This document shows, in pieces, positions 1 to 13,575 of a DNA stretch of 64,000 nt. Where the stretch lies: the NCBI RefSeq assembly GCF_000143535.2, contig NC_037312.1:1178001-1242000 (forward strand). Reading direction: 5' to 3'. This DNA is from Botrytis cinerea B05.10. Taxonomy: Eukaryota > Ascomycota > Leotiomycetes > Helotiales > Sclerotiniaceae. A program made the translations under genes and the position numbers. Each line of letters opens with the position of its first letter. The stretch's first letter is position 1. The notes under the pieces were generated by a model that was not told the origin of the DNA, made no database searches, and saw nothing but the letters and a program-made list of their open reading frames with translations.

Positions 1-1697
1 GATACTCCTAGACTTTTTCAGTATGAGATTGATACCCATCATAATACTGCTGCGAGACAATCAAATTCTATAAAGGAGGAAGAAAAATCGTATCAGTGAC
101 AAGCAAGATTATCACTAGAACTAAAAGTTTCTTCACTTCGAGAATTCTGGGAAAGAATGATGATGTAGTAGGCTTGTCATAACAATAAAGGCTTCAATTT
201 CCCCACAAATGCACGTTTGATATTACTGCGAGGGCTTGATCTGCTAGTTGGTAGCTTTTGTATTGCTTGAAAAACAATAGTTCTACATTCTTCGTTGAAT
301 TCATAGCTAGATGCAACATCTGACGTTCTTCTAGGAAGTACAGTTGTCAATAATGAGTAAATACAGATGGGGAGTAGCACAAACGCCAAAAGTACAAATG
401 GCAAAAGAATCATTAGCAAGAAAACAATTGGCAAAAGTCGATTTATCCTAATCAGTTGAGAACACAAATTGTAGAGAATATAGAAAATGTATTTGAGAAG
501 TCTGAAAATCTTTGAACTAATTCGGTGCTAGTACATGACGATGCTAGTGCGAAGTGGGAATTTGAGTTGTTTCATCAACCTCGCTGTACCGTTGAATCTT
601 ACTACACAATACCCTGTAGTGACATCTTCGATGACATCGACAACAAGATGTTCAATGCAAATTTCCAGATAAATTTATATTTCGTACAACCTGACAATGT
701 GCAAACTTATTGGTCATTAACTTAAAGTTTTGAATAAGCATAAAGAGCTCAGCACGCGACCCATTCATTGTCGAATTTTAATATACAAAATAAAGAGGTC
801 AGCGCCAAAAAGAATCTAGACGTTTCGGCAGTTGGATAATTTGAATTTCCTAGGCGGCGGGAATTTAATATTGGATGGTGCCGAGGCATGCAGGAAAGAG
901 GGGGGCTAAGTGAGGTAGTTAAATCTAGATTTAGGGGGAAAACTAGTTGGATCAGGCTAAGGGAAGTAGATTGCTTGGCAAGGTTTGAGCCGAGTATAGT
1001 ACTTGAAGTTTTTAATTGGTTTCAAGGGTTTTCCTGTTGTATTATGTAACGCACTATATGTACGAAGGGACAAAAGTAAATTGATGTGTATAGATCTTAA
1101 TCATCAGTTACGTTATAACCCTTTTCAAAAAGATTTCAAAAATCGGAAAACTTGGAAAATCTCTTCGAGAAATGATCAAATCTCTCGAAAATCGAGAGCC
1201 TTTTGAGGGGTAGGCACATCTCATCCGTTCAACCATGCTAATATTTTAAATATCTTCTTTTCGATATATAGTAATGACATGGATAATCAGTTAGTGGTAA
1301 GTAGGTGCAGAATGGTTATTTCGTAAGATTAAGAACATGTGATCATGGGAAATAGCATAACAGTACTGAACGGAATTTCCTACCGCGTAAAAGTTCTCCC
1401 AAAATCCCAAGGCTTTCTTTATCTGCCGAAGAAGTCTAGAACTATGACAGAAATCGATTGTCCAATCAGATGCAGTCTATTCCTACAACCCCTATGACTA
1501 GGAGCAAAGATTGTGTTAACGCATATCGTATAAACAAGCGAATCTTAAAAGGGGCCGTCTCCCCACATAAAAATCAAGCCCGCGGATCCACAACAAGCAG
1601 GGATTGCAAAAACAGGACAAAGTTCGAAAAAGATATGGAAAAATGAGAGGGATCAAAAAATCTAGTACGCAGAGGCAAAGAGAATGCCAAAACAAAA
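1..1697. other. gene-poor AT-rich stretch
   Basis: No convincing gene. Open frames here are all under 100 codons, lack recognisable domains and are not joined by plausible introns. A 96-codon minus-strand frame near the left end begins with a hydrophobic segment but has no other support. Confidence 0.6.
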
Positions 1698-1795
1698 CGA
1701 CACCTGAGTGATTCGAACACTCGCTCCCGAAGGAAATGCCTGACTCTGGTTTAAACAGTAGCAGGGCATCGCGTTAACCACTCCGCCAAAGTGCC
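1698..1795 (-). tRNA. tRNA-Ser (anticodon GCT) with a 17-nt intron
   Basis: Folds as a class II tRNA. The 7-bp acceptor stem pairs GGCACTT with AGGTGTC (two G-U pairs), and the discriminator base is G, as in serine tRNAs. The D stem is GCG/CGC and the anticodon stem ATGCC/GGCAT. There is a long variable arm and a T arm containing GTTCGAATC. The anticodon loop reads C-T-GCT-A, then an intron at 1742-1758, then A, so the intron sits one base 3' of the anticodon as in eukaryotic nuclear tRNAs. It decodes AGC/AGU. The anticodon lies at 1760-1762 on the complementary strand. Confidence 0.93.
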
Positions 1796-2132
1796 TGGTT
1801 GAACTGATTCATGTTAGAGGCTACGAGTTGAGAGTATATATTGTAATCTTATCGACGCAATAAAGCACTAAAAAGCTTAACGTCTCCCTTAAATCAACCG
1901 CCCCTCTAAAAGAGTAGCTTTATTTAGGAATACTCAATTGGGCTGTGGTGGATGCGATCGTCTCAAATTTTATTAATAAGGTTTTCAGACACTAGGGTTT
2001 TTGACATGTGCTACAGGCTTCACCCAGCAAGAATCACTCGACGAGTTGTTTCAATTTCTTATAATTAATATATCAAAAGCAATCATTGGTAGTGGGTTTA
2101 TATTATATGAAAAAGAAATCGTTTCGATCGAA

Positions 2133-2193
2133 GTACCTAGGTACTGGGTACCATGTACACAGCACCGTAGTCGTTGATGTGCCTACCTAGGTA
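2133..2193. repeat. paired TACCTAGGTA palindromes
   Basis: A perfect 12-bp palindrome GTACCTAGGTAC at 2133-2144 and a second copy of its core, TACCTAGGTA, at 2184-2193. The GGTACC immediately between them adds further self-complementarity. Confidence 0.7.
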
Positions 2194-2946
2194 CCTTGTC
2201 AATCCGCCAAATCGCTACACATGCCCCGCTAACCTTAATCGTGGATGTTTAAATTGACAACCAGTATTTCGGTTTCACCTTATTCCAACGACGGGGGTTC
2301 CATTACCTGTTATGCTCCTATGCATTTTCGTCGTTTTGTTCATCTCATACTTGTCATCTGCATGCACGCTAGTCGGGGATGTCAAATCTATGAAGCCGTT
2401 TCCAATACTTCATATTCTTTATCAAGGGGAGAGAATTTTGCCACCCAGGTATCTGCATCCTGATCACATCGTCCAGCGAGCAGGTACATGGTCCAAACTA
2501 TTTCTTTTACGTGAAGAATTCTTATTGTACTTCTTGCTGCGTTTTTTATTGCTTTTTGGGAATGGATTACGATGCCGGAGAGTCATGGAATCACTGGTAG
2601 CATCCACTTCGGGAATTTTCTGGCAGTACGGTGCTACTCTAGCATCGGCACGTATGCATTAATGACACTAGCGTGATGTGATAGGCTGAGACGAAGAAGC
2701 TTATTTTTGTTCCGTGCTAGATCAACCTTGACACCTGCAAAAGTTTGCCGATCAGCTATCGTCTACAGGCATGGCTATTTTAACCTTTCATGCTTGTAGA
2801 CTCTCAAAGTCACAAATAACAATGATCGATGTTGTCAGAAGTATCTTGCAAGCTTCTAAGTCTTGTCCACTCCGCATTGAATGACCTAAACCACGAACAT
2901 CCCTAAAAACCGGAAGCTATTGGAGCGGATATCATCGCCAGAATCT

Positions 2947-2967
2947 CGGCCCGCAACTTGCGGGCCG
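2947..2967. repeat. GC-rich perfect hairpin
   Basis: Ten-base arms (CGGCCCGCAA / TTGCGGGCCG) around a single C, in otherwise AT-rich DNA. The right arm starts a second overlapping palindrome TTGCGG-G-CCGCAA ending at 2970. Confidence 0.7.
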
Positions 2968-3936
2968 CAAGTTCCGTCAACATCAGCGACGTTTCGGCTT
3001 TCTTCATTCGAGTAAACATTGCAATTGCAAACCACTCTCATAGAAGTTTTTCATTGCATATAGCAAATACAAGCCAAAATGATATTATATTTGTACTTTC
3101 TCCTTTTTCTGTCTTACACCTCCATTGCGAAATCTGATATTCTCTGCCGTTGCAAGCTATATGAAGCTACCCAGGAAATGGAGTAGAATTGCAACTCAAT
3201 GGTCATTTTCTCAGTATATTTCAATTGTTAAGACGAAGAAATGCACAAATTGTACGAAATTGATTATTTGGTTAAGGATTGGACCGATTGAGAACATTGC
3301 CAAGGTCGAAACGATCTATCGCACACTACTCGGTCCACTTCAAGATTCCCTGCCGATGAGGAAACCGTTTTTGAAAAGTAGTTGCCATTTTGGGATTCTT
3401 TGAGACAGCATTGCCACTTTTCTGTAAAAACAAATAAGCTTAATTTCAAATGCGTTCTTACGTGAAAAGAACCTATAGTGGGCAGCAATATAGGTGGGGA
3501 GACCGCACAGCGAGGGATGATTCAGCTTAGTTATAGCTGAGCCAAGAGCTCTGAAATGAATCTATGTAAACTGTTCCAAGCGTGATAGAGCACAGTTCTC
3601 ATGCCCCTTGGATGCACCCCATTTCTCAATTTAGGCTCTTTGCTTAGTGTATCCTCAATTGATCTTGGCATTTGCGGGGTGCTTAGCAGCCGGGCCGCCC
3701 CTTGAAACGTAGCAAAGAACATTAATCTTAAGATCACGAGTAGTTTTGTGTCTTAAATTCATAGGGCAGATACTATGATGCTTGATATTAGCCTATAGGA
3801 CCCGGAAATACGGGAGAATCGGCTTTTGCTTAGTCCTGATGATTTCGAAAGTATGGATTCCCCAATGTTTGCGTTTGATTACTCCTTTAACCCATCCCGG
3901 CTGACAAACAAGCGATGATATAGTGAAAATCAGGAG

Positions 3937-3943
3937 TATATAT
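3937..3943 (+). promoter_or_regulatory. probable TATA box of the GH10 gene
   Basis: TATATAT lies about 95 bp upstream of the xylanase start codon. A GGCTGA core (XlnR-like, GGCTRR) lies about 35 bp further upstream. Both are pattern matches only. Confidence 0.4.
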
Positions 3944-4035
3944 GATCAAGCTTCTCACCCTCATATTCCTTCATTATCACTCATTCACACAATTTCATTT
4001 CTTCACTCATCGCATCTTTTTACCAGGTCAACAAT

Positions 4036-5630
<1,595 letters not shown>

Positions 5631-8338
5631 ATGCATTTCTACTGATGGAATGGAGGGTGTTGGTACCTCAAAACTATTCAATGTATATAGTTGAGTTTAA
5701 AGGCAGGCCTGTTGCCAATGAGTATGTTTATAGTGTTTTCGTCATGCTTTATCTTCAATTCTGTAGTTAGGGCCTTTTCAATATTATGCACCACCGGTGG
5801 TTGCGTTTACTTTAGTTACTTCTCAGAGCCTTTGATTGTTCTGACATCTACTTGTTCCACATCATGTGATATCCAGCCCGAAAAAAAATCTCGTAACCCG
5901 CAGTCAATTGGAAGCTCAAAAAAAAAGGAGGTGTGAATCCCATCGATATATCATTGAATCATTAGCAGAAAAGATGTGACTGACCAGTGCAAATAAATTT
6001 CAGTGAATTTTGTTGATCTTTCGGCAAAGCTCGCATTTAGAAGCTACTTCGGCCTCTTAAAGAATTTGAATTCAAATCAATATATCAACCATGCAAGCTA
6101 TTTTGAATCAATAAATAAATCTGTATAATTTAAAAATGGTCCGCAAAAGTTAATAGTAACAATTAGTTCAACTTTACACCACGTTAGTCTCGTCAATAAG
6201 AAAAATAAGTATAAATAAGGACGTGGGTATGTTTTCCAGTACTGAAATAACCTTTTATTACACCTCAGATATCTCATAGCCCTTATAGTTCCCCTATTCC
6301 AGTGAGGCTCAGAAAAATGTAGGTAGATAAGATTTTTGAAGTCATACTTGAAAGCACGGAGCTTATCTATTATGGTCAGCCAGTCGCGAGCGTCAATCTT
6401 CAATCTCTGACAATGAACTATCATTCGTTTACGTTAATAAGTTCCGGTGACCCGGTGATATTGATGTCCCCTATCGGATCTCATATATCAAAATATTTCC
6501 ATACCATTTTCTATTCTCGACTCTTATTAAAGCATATCGAAACCAATGCAGAAGGGTGAGTCGTTTATTTGTGGATTTCACTTTATTTGTTTAGAAACGA
6601 AACGCACTATATTTATGGACCCAGTGGTCTGTGAATGGATGAATATCTTGACGAAAACTTAAGAATTGCAGAAACCCCTTTTCAAATTTCCTTGGAAATG
6701 TCTAGCTATTTCTCACTTTGCACTTTCGACTTCCGGATACATTTACTCATCCCAGGCACTGTGTACTGAACATATGTAAAGAAACCCAATTATGATTGGC
6801 CAAGATAGGAGAAAGTGATCACAGCTCATCCAGCGGCGAATAGCTAAAGAAGAGCTGGCGGTGGAATGTTGCTAGAACAATATCTCAATCACTAGCCATA
6901 TTCCGTTGAAAACCCTTGAATTTCAGAAGGGTTTTTGAAAAACGAAAACGGAGCATACGATAGATTACACAAGTCAGGTGCGACCAGCTTTTCTAGACCA
7001 ACTCCGGTCTTTTCTTTGGCTGTTAAACAAGTTTCTACTTGATCTAGTTACTTAAGTCTGAGAATGAGTTGAAGTTCATCTGCTGAGGCACAAAATGGAG
7101 CAAATTGTGTTAGAATAAAGAAGGACAGTAACATTATATCATGCAATTTCAGTTAAAATATTATCAAGATTGATATTGGCGAAGTAAGATAATATCAAGG
7201 AGGGATTTTAGCATCAGAAGAAAACTTTTAGTCTTAATTAGAAGTTGTATGAGCTTGGGGCGTAGTCGCTCTTTTGTATTTAAGAATCCTGAGATGGAAT
7301 ATGATCTCTCTATCTTCAGTCGGTATGTCATGTATAAAGATGAAGCACTGAGGCACAAACAGAAAGTTGCCACATGATCACTCCAACAAGTTGGAGTTCT
7401 TGAAACAACTGCCACAGTGAAGTGGAAAGAGAGTTCATCTCAAGGCTATACAACAGCTGGGTGTTATTCCTTAGAAACAAGGCAACAGAAGATCCATTGG
7501 TATCAACATAGATACATTCTTTCTATAGGTTCATATGTAAATCGAAACTTGTCAAGCGGCAAACTAGGGAGCTGTATGGATATGCGCTATTATGACTGGT
7601 GCTCAAGGAACAAATGACTCCAAGGTTTGAGCCTCGTTAGATAGCCGGCAGTATGACTAAGGGAATAGTGAATGTTCTGAACATCAATCGCAGCTCTTCA
7701 AAGTTCTGCGATTGATTTATAATGTGAGAAGTTGGCATTGATGTGAGCCCATCAGCTTCTTTAATGCAACCGTACAATAGGTTTGCTCTGTAGCAGCAAG
7801 CCATTGATATTGGTCTTAACAAAATGTGTACGGCTCCTGAGCCAACCACAATCAGATTTCTTCTGACTATAGTACGGTAATGACCGTGAACATAAAAACC
7901 AGGCTTATTGGTAGACCGTGAACATGAAAATCAGGCTGATTGGTAATTCGAGCTCATTTTTAACGGTGATCGCTTTGCGTACGGCATCAAGGCTCGCCAT
8001 GATTTGTGATTGAATAAGGTTTTTGGCAGTGAACGTGAGGTATTCAATACAGCCAGCTCGAACCGTACCAATGTTTTGTAACCGCGCAAGACACACAGGT
8101 TTTGAATATAAGCTTCCAAAATTCCCTCCTGCAAAAAAAACTCAACATCTTCTTCTTCCTATTCTACAAGAAACTTTCAAACCCAAGACTTCTTTCTAGA
8201 ATACCTTTTGGATATCACTTTAGTTATCTTACATTAACAACAAAACCAACCTTTGCTACCTATTACCCTCTGAGTAATATTAGATCCATTCACATACCGT
8301 CTATCATTACTTCACAGAGTAATAACTTTCCATTCACG
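5631..8338. other. long intergenic region, no gene recognised
   Basis: About 2.7 kb with only short frames, the longest being 108 codons on the minus strand near 6.1-6.4 kb. None has a domain, a signal peptide or a plausible exon chain. The right end (from about 8.1 kb) is pyrimidine-rich and fits the 5' leader of the next gene. It contains one tandem duplication. Confidence 0.55.
7882..7945 (+). repeat. 32-bp tandem duplication
   Basis: Two adjacent copies of a 32-bp unit beginning GACCGTGAACAT and ending ATTGGTA, identical at 29 of 32 positions. Confidence 0.85.
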
Positions 8339-11300
8339 ATGCCTCCTCAAGAGACCAACAACATGACTAGACAACAGAAGATCAACGCTGGCATTGAAAA
8401 GCTCAAGGCAAAACGCGCTGAAGTTGCCGAGAAGAAGGCTCGCGATGCTGCAAATCCTCCTGGAAAGATTAGCGCATCCTCCACCGCAACTTCTTTGAAT
8501 CAAGCTCCTGAAATGAGCACTTCCCGAATCTCATCTCTTCCACGCATGAAAAAACACCCAGGGAAATCAATGCCCGAGGTTGCTGAGAAGAAAGCCGCTG
8601 AGGAAGCTGCTGCTGCCGCCAAAATTCAGCGCAAGATGGCGGAAAAGGAAGAAGGAGAGATCGATAGCGACACAGAAGAAATTGTATACCATGGCCGCAT
8701 GAGCAATGGTAACCAAAATCGAAAGTCTGCCCCGTTCAAAGACCAAAAGATATTCGGTCGCAACGAGAACACAAACGAGGCTAGAAAAACCACCAAGTTC
8801 AAGCCCGACATTAAGAAAGTCCCACCCAGAGTTCAAAAGTCCCAGGACCTCAAGAAGCCTGAAGAGAAAGACCAGTCTCCAACCAAGCGCAAGTACTTCG
8901 ATACCGACTCTAGCGATTCTGAAGAACAAATCGCTAAGCCTGCCAAGAAGGTGAAGACCGCAAAGGCAGGTATGGACTTCGAAAATCTTCCCACCAAGCG
9001 CAAGCATTCTGAGAAAGTAGAAACAAGTGGTCCTGTAAAGAAACAGAAGATCACTGAGCCAACTCAAAAACCTGTTGCTGCTCCTGTAAAGCGCGCCCCT
9101 GTCAAGGAGACGAAGGTTCGAAACAATCCCACCAAGAATTTGCTAGGTTTTGGTGGTTCTAGAACTACCAAGAAGCCAGCAGCACCAAAGAAACCAGTAG
9201 CACCAAAGAAGGGCTCCATGCAGCCTAGGTCGGTTTCTGAGGCAAGAAACGAAAATGGTGAGAAATCTGTGGAAAATGTCCTCAAGTCTGTTTCTGCAAA
9301 GATTAAGCCAGATGATTTCGCATCACAGAGCGATTCAACCACTACATCAACAATAGAACCATCGAAAAAACATCGATACCTTCCCGATGTTTCGATGGAG
9401 GATCTTTTTGCCGAAGCACCAATTGTGGCAGCTCAACCAATCGAGAGCCCGCAAGCAGCTTTAGATAACGCCCTCCCACGATCAGCCTTCGATAAAGCCC
9501 CTGTCAAGACTAAATCTAGTCGTCGAGGCCCAACTCCTGCTCAAAAAGTCAAAGCTCCAAAAGTCGAAGCCAAGAAAGAATCTGCTTCGTCGACATCTAT
9601 GCCTGCCATGAAATCAACTAGAGTGGCAAAACCTAGTCGCCGCAAAGTTACTCCCGCTCCTGATGTCGATGTCGCACAGCCATCCACTTCCATTCGGAGC
9701 CCATTATCGACTTTCTCGAGCACTTCCAATAAGGCCCAGCCTAGGCGCCGTGGTGCTACTCCTGCCCCCAAGGATGGAGTCATCAAGTCATTGCCTTCTT
9801 TAATCCAATTACCTACCTCATCATCAGCTGGAGAGGCCCAGCCCAATCGTCGTCGTGCTGTTCCAATTCCTCGCGTCGAATCCAAGAAGCAATCTGTTTC
9901 GTCAAAACCACTGACCACCAGGACGCCAACAAAAGAGGCTGGTAGATCTACATCATCTGGTATTACCCTATCAACTTCCGCCCCAAGAAATGTGATCAAG
10001 AAGGCAAACGAAACTGACAGAATGGTACCCGCTCCAAAATCCCCAGTTGTTAAAAAATTGAAAAACACCAATGACAACATGGAAGAAAAGTCAAAGCCAA
10101 AGAAAGTGAAGACAACAAAACAACCAAAGCCTGTGGCTAAAATTAATAGTTTTCTTCCAGCACAATTGAATCTTGAGGCTGAAGTGTTACCAGAGACACA
10201 TATTAATGAAGATATTGTCAGTCTTGGTCCCAAGGTTGGACCAAGCCAAGCACAGCGAAGAATGCCACAATTCCTCGGATTTCCTGGACTTCAAGCTGGA
10301 AACCCAGGCAAGGAGTGTCTTGTTAATGACTTCTTTGAACTTGAAAACGCCGAGGAAAGATTCAAGTTTGTCACTCCGAATACAGAGCTCTCTGACGCAA
10401 CGGAAGCTAAAAACACCACGGAACTTGAGTTCGAGCGCGATTTCCAGCTCGAAATACAAAACTCATTCCATGCTGATCAATTGCGATCAGCTCTGGAAGA
10501 AGCAATTGCCCTTCGAGCTAAAAAAGGTGAATCATCTGACCAAGATTCATCAGATGAAGGTAGTGATGAATATTCTTCCGGAGACGAGTCTGATGAAAAG
10601 CAGTGCAAGGTCACTCAAAGACCCTCTAAGCCAACTGTCCTATACGAGGGATACAATGGTGTCTTGCAAGAGGAACCCTTCTATGCTAGGGATCGGGGTT
10701 ATGAGAAAGATATGTTAGATGCCGACGAGGATAAGGATGAGGACGAGCAACCTTCCACGATATGGCACATTGATCACGGCAAAAAAATTGCTAGACCAGT
10801 TATTACAAAAAGTTACTTCAAGGAATCTGCATATCGTATCTCTGCCTTCGATCAGGCTCTTGAGCCCGCAATGAAACTCTATCTTGAGGGTAAAAAGGCT
10901 AGGGACGCAGCTGCTAAAGAAAAGGCATTGCCACCGGTTCGTGACCCCATTTTTGATGATATGTATGCCTATATCGATCGATGCCTTGGGCCTAGAAAGG
11001 CTAGGAAAGCAGAGCCGGTCATGCCTAGTTCTATCTTTGATGAACTGGAGGCTGAATTTGATCGTTGTCTTGAGGCTCAACATGAGGAAGACGCAGCTGC
11101 CGAAAAAGAGGCCCCACCACCGGTCATTCCTCGCTCTGCCTTCGATGAAATTGAAGAAGAAGGAGAATTTTCCTCTGATGAGAGACATCAGCAAGATTGC
11201 TCAGAGGGAATCTCATCATTTTCTGTCGAGTCTCCGGCGGCTTTTTTAGAAAGTTCCACCCGTGATTGTCCTGCGAGCTCCACCAGTTTTGAAGACTATT

Positions 11301-12190
11301 TCCGCGGGGCATTCTTCGATTTTAATGATGCTTCAGGCCAGGGGTCTAGAGTTATAGAGGATCCATTTTCTCTACTAGACACTTTCAATTTTTCGAACGA
11401 GACGGAGATTCCAGCAAGTCAGTCATTGACGTCTGAAGATGACGATTCTGATTCTACCAAAGAATCCAAAGATAGATTAGAAGAGGAAACCCCTCGGTCA
11501 GAATCGCCTGACTCAAGCACTGTAAGCATTGGGCCATATGTCGGTCTAGGCGGCAGCATTGGTTTGCCTCCTCTTGAAGATCTTCAGGACATTTCTGAGG
11601 ACTCCGATGACTGCGACGAGTCCGATGATGAGGATTCAGAGATGTCAGAAAATGACGAATCCGAGATCATCATCCTCGATGACACTACACCTATAGAGTC
11701 CGAGGAAGATGAGGATCTCCAAGCTACAGACGACGATGAAGACGCAGAGCTTTATCGAAAATACAGGGTTCCAGCAGACCTCTCAAATGTCGAAATTACA
11801 ATGGAGCCAACAGAACTACAATTACTGAAGGCTAAGACGTCATGGGAATTGTTCGAGCTTCAAAAATGGGAGCAGGAGAATGAAGTCGAAGTTCATGCAG
11901 CCTTCGACCGCGAACTTCTCCTTCGCAACATGAACGTCTCGAGAAAACGCATCGCCAACTATATGAAGGTGCTCAGAAAATATGAGAATCGCACAGTCCC
12001 AAAAGCTGAGGTTGTGCCAGAGGATAGCAGTGATGATTCGGATGATGATGATGATGAATTTTCCCATCCCATCAAGCTCAGCATGCCTCAAGTTGTTGAT
12101 GTAATCGCCGACCCAGTTGACTTCTCGAACGTTGACATTGATACAGATGTTGAGAGCAATGCCCATCCTTTCGGACCCATCAATTGGTAA
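8339..12190 (+). CDS. large charged, repeat-rich protein of unknown function
   Basis: A single intronless frame of 1283 codons from the chosen start. The frame is open 79 codons further upstream, but that part reads like a pyrimidine-rich leader, and the ATG at 8339 has good context (CACGATGCC). I recognise no domain. The N-terminal half is basic and rich in Lys, Ser, Pro and Ala, with KxKK-type clusters that could be nuclear localisation signals. About residues 390-510 hold four spaced copies of an RR-x-x-TPAP-like unit. About residues 830-940 hold three related units of the form (A/S)FDxxxE..., separated by AAAxEK(A/E)xPPV linkers. The C-terminal third has long Asp/Glu/Ser runs. The profile suggests a disordered nuclear or chromatin-associated protein, but that is inference from composition only. 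Confidence 0.8.
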   Translation: MPPQETNNMTRQQKINAGIEKLKAKRAEVAEKKARDAANPPGKISASSTATSLNQAPEMSTSRISSLPRMKKHPGKSMPEVAEKKAAEEAAAAAKIQRKMAEKEEGEIDSDTEEIVYHGRMSNGNQNRKSAPFKDQKIFGRNENTNEARKTTKFKPDIKKVPPRVQKSQDLKKPEEKDQSPTKRKYFDTDSSDSEEQIAKPAKKVKTAKAGMDFENLPTKRKHSEKVETSGPVKKQKITEPTQKPVAAPVKRAPVKETKVRNNPTKNLLGFGGSRTTKKPAAPKKPVAPKKGSMQPRSVSEARNENGEKSVENVLKSVSAKIKPDDFASQSDSTTTSTIEPSKKHRYLPDVSMEDLFAEAPIVAAQPIESPQAALDNALPRSAFDKAPVKTKSSRRGPTPAQKVKAPKVEAKKESASSTSMPAMKSTRVAKPSRRKVTPAPDVDVAQPSTSIRSPLSTFSSTSNKAQPRRRGATPAPKDGVIKSLPSLIQLPTSSSAGEAQPNRRRAVPIPRVESKKQSVSSKPLTTRTPTKEAGRSTSSGITLSTSAPRNVIKKANETDRMVPAPKSPVVKKLKNTNDNMEEKSKPKKVKTTKQPKPVAKINSFLPAQLNLEAEVLPETHINEDIVSLGPKVGPSQAQRRMPQFLGFPGLQAGNPGKECLVNDFFELENAEERFKFVTPNTELSDATEAKNTTELEFERDFQLEIQNSFHADQLRSALEEAIALRAKKGESSDQDSSDEGSDEYSSGDESDEKQCKVTQRPSKPTVLYEGYNGVLQEEPFYARDRGYEKDMLDADEDKDEDEQPSTIWHIDHGKKIARPVITKSYFKESAYRISAFDQALEPAMKLYLEGKKARDAAAKEKALPPVRDPIFDDMYAYIDRCLGPRKARKAEPVMPSSIFDELEAEFDRCLEAQHEEDAAAEKEAPPPVIPRSAFDEIEEEGEFSSDERHQQDCSEGISSFSVESPAAFLESSTRDCPASSTSFEDYFRGAFFDFNDASGQGSRVIEDPFSLLDTFNFSNETEIPASQSLTSEDDDSDSTKESKDRLEEETPRSESPDSSTVSIGPYVGLGGSIGLPPLEDLQDISEDSDDCDESDDEDSEMSENDESEIIILDDTTPIESEEDEDLQATDDDEDAELYRKYRVPADLSNVEITMEPTELQLLKAKTSWELFELQKWEQENEVEVHAAFDRELLLRNMNVSRKRIANYMKVLRKYENRTVPKAEVVPEDSSDDSDDDDDEFSHPIKLSMPQVVDVIADPVDFSNVDIDTDVESNAHPFGPINW

Positions 12191-13575
12191 TGGCTGACAT
12201 CGACTTCAACCTTTCTTCTTCTTTTGGGAACGGCAGGTGGTCAGACTGCAAAAATAGGAGATGCAGCTGAAAATCTTCCTACTTCATGATAGCTGCATAT
12301 CATCTAGGAAAAAACAACATTATTTTCACCGCGAATATTGCAGCATCAAAAGCCTTATTCGAAAATAAACTCCAAAAAACTATCCAAAAAAAAGGAAAAA
12401 AGAAATCCAAAAAAAAATTCACTTCTCGTCACTCAGGCTGCTTTCTAAGTCCCCGAAAGGATTGATCACTAGCGCCAGGAGAAACTCAAAATCAATATAC
12501 AGTACCGATTGCTTCTCATAGTAGTCTTTCGTGCATACGCCCAAGAAATCATGATCTCCTTGATTCCAGGGTTCCTATCGACACCATATCGACGACGATT
12601 CTGAAGATTTTTTGGGCATAGCTTCTACACCAATATACTTTAGGAGTTGGGGGAATACCACATACGATAATCCGCAGTTGGGGATTATATGAACCCATTT
12701 ATTAGCTCCACCCTGTGTTATTGTGGGTCTGGTTCTCGGATGTCTGTTCTCCTAATTACCATGTTCTCATTATCTTCAGGGGGTCAAAATTCCGGGACAT
12801 GGGCAAGGTGTGGAGGCGATCGATCTGAAGACGGGAGGATATGTGAAAAGTGCTGGTGGGGGGATTTTGCATGGGATTTTATTTCAGGATTATTTTTTGG
12901 CGACAAGATGTTGAGGTTTGGAGATAGTTTTTGATGAGGTATTGAGATAGAAAGGAAAGAAGGATTTGCGGGGGGAGGGAGGTTATTTTATCAAACTAGC
13001 AAGCAGGGGAGAGGTCAGAAGAATCAACGGAATTCCAAGAGAGCCAAGAAACCTTAGGTCTGGCCAACCTAAGGTGGAGTCGGCTCTCAAGGATAAAGTC
13101 GATTGAGTTTGATAAACACGCAATGGAGAAAACTGGGGTGTTTGATATAGATTAAAGTCGATCCCGAAGGAGCGTCATATTACGGAGGGGGCAGTTGACG
13201 GAGGGAGCTTTTTGGGATATAGAAGATTTGTAGTGGGATATTCCTCTCAAAAAAAGAGTGATTTATATGCAGCTAAGAGCTATAGTAAAGACTGTTCATT
13301 TTAGGTCTCATGAATTGATGATTACAAATGTCTTCTGATCCCTCGCAAGTGAAATTGTGTGAAGCCTTCATGTATTTTTACTTTTACTCTAAAATATAAT
13401 AAATCCTTGAAATCCTCGAAATCCTACCCAAAAGCAGCCCCATGGCTACCCTTTCCGATCTCCTCAATTCTTCTTTTAAATTTGTATTGTCCCGCAATGC
13501 TTGAATATATCTGGCTTCTGGTGAAACTCTAATCTTTTCCTGCAATCTTTATCCTCAAGGACTGACCATTCTCGG
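12191..13575. other. convergent intergenic region
   Basis: The 3' flanks of two convergent genes. An A-rich stretch near 12.36-12.42 kb may be the 3' end of the upstream transcript. The 81-codon plus-strand frame at 12.69-12.93 kb has no recognisable content. Confidence 0.5.

Larger units (their letters stand above)
1796..3930. other. intergenic region without recognisable genes
   Basis: Only short unsupported frames. It contains two copies of a TACCTAGGTA palindrome and one GC-rich hairpin (listed separately). The last ~300 bases are the likely promoter of the xylanase gene. Confidence 0.55.

Noticed and set aside
177..467. 96-codon minus-strand frame with a hydrophobic N-terminus
   Set aside because: No domain, poor start context, and it lies in a region where all frames look random. 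The hydrophobic run comes from T-rich codons.
6098..6424. 108-codon minus-strand frame
   Set aside because: No family pattern, no neighbouring exons, and AT-rich composition like the surrounding spacer.
8102..8338. 79-codon upstream extension of the large charged protein
   Set aside because: The Phe/Leu/Ser/Thr-rich text reflects a pyrimidine-rich leader, and the downstream ATG has a much better context.
9541..10233. 230-codon minus-strand frame inside the large charged-protein gene
   Set aside because: Antisense shadow of the repeat-rich plus-strand frame. Its text is the reverse of Lys/Pro/Ser-rich coding and has no domain.
12689..12934. 81-codon plus-strand frame
   Set aside because: Gly/Cys-rich random text in a convergent 3' region.
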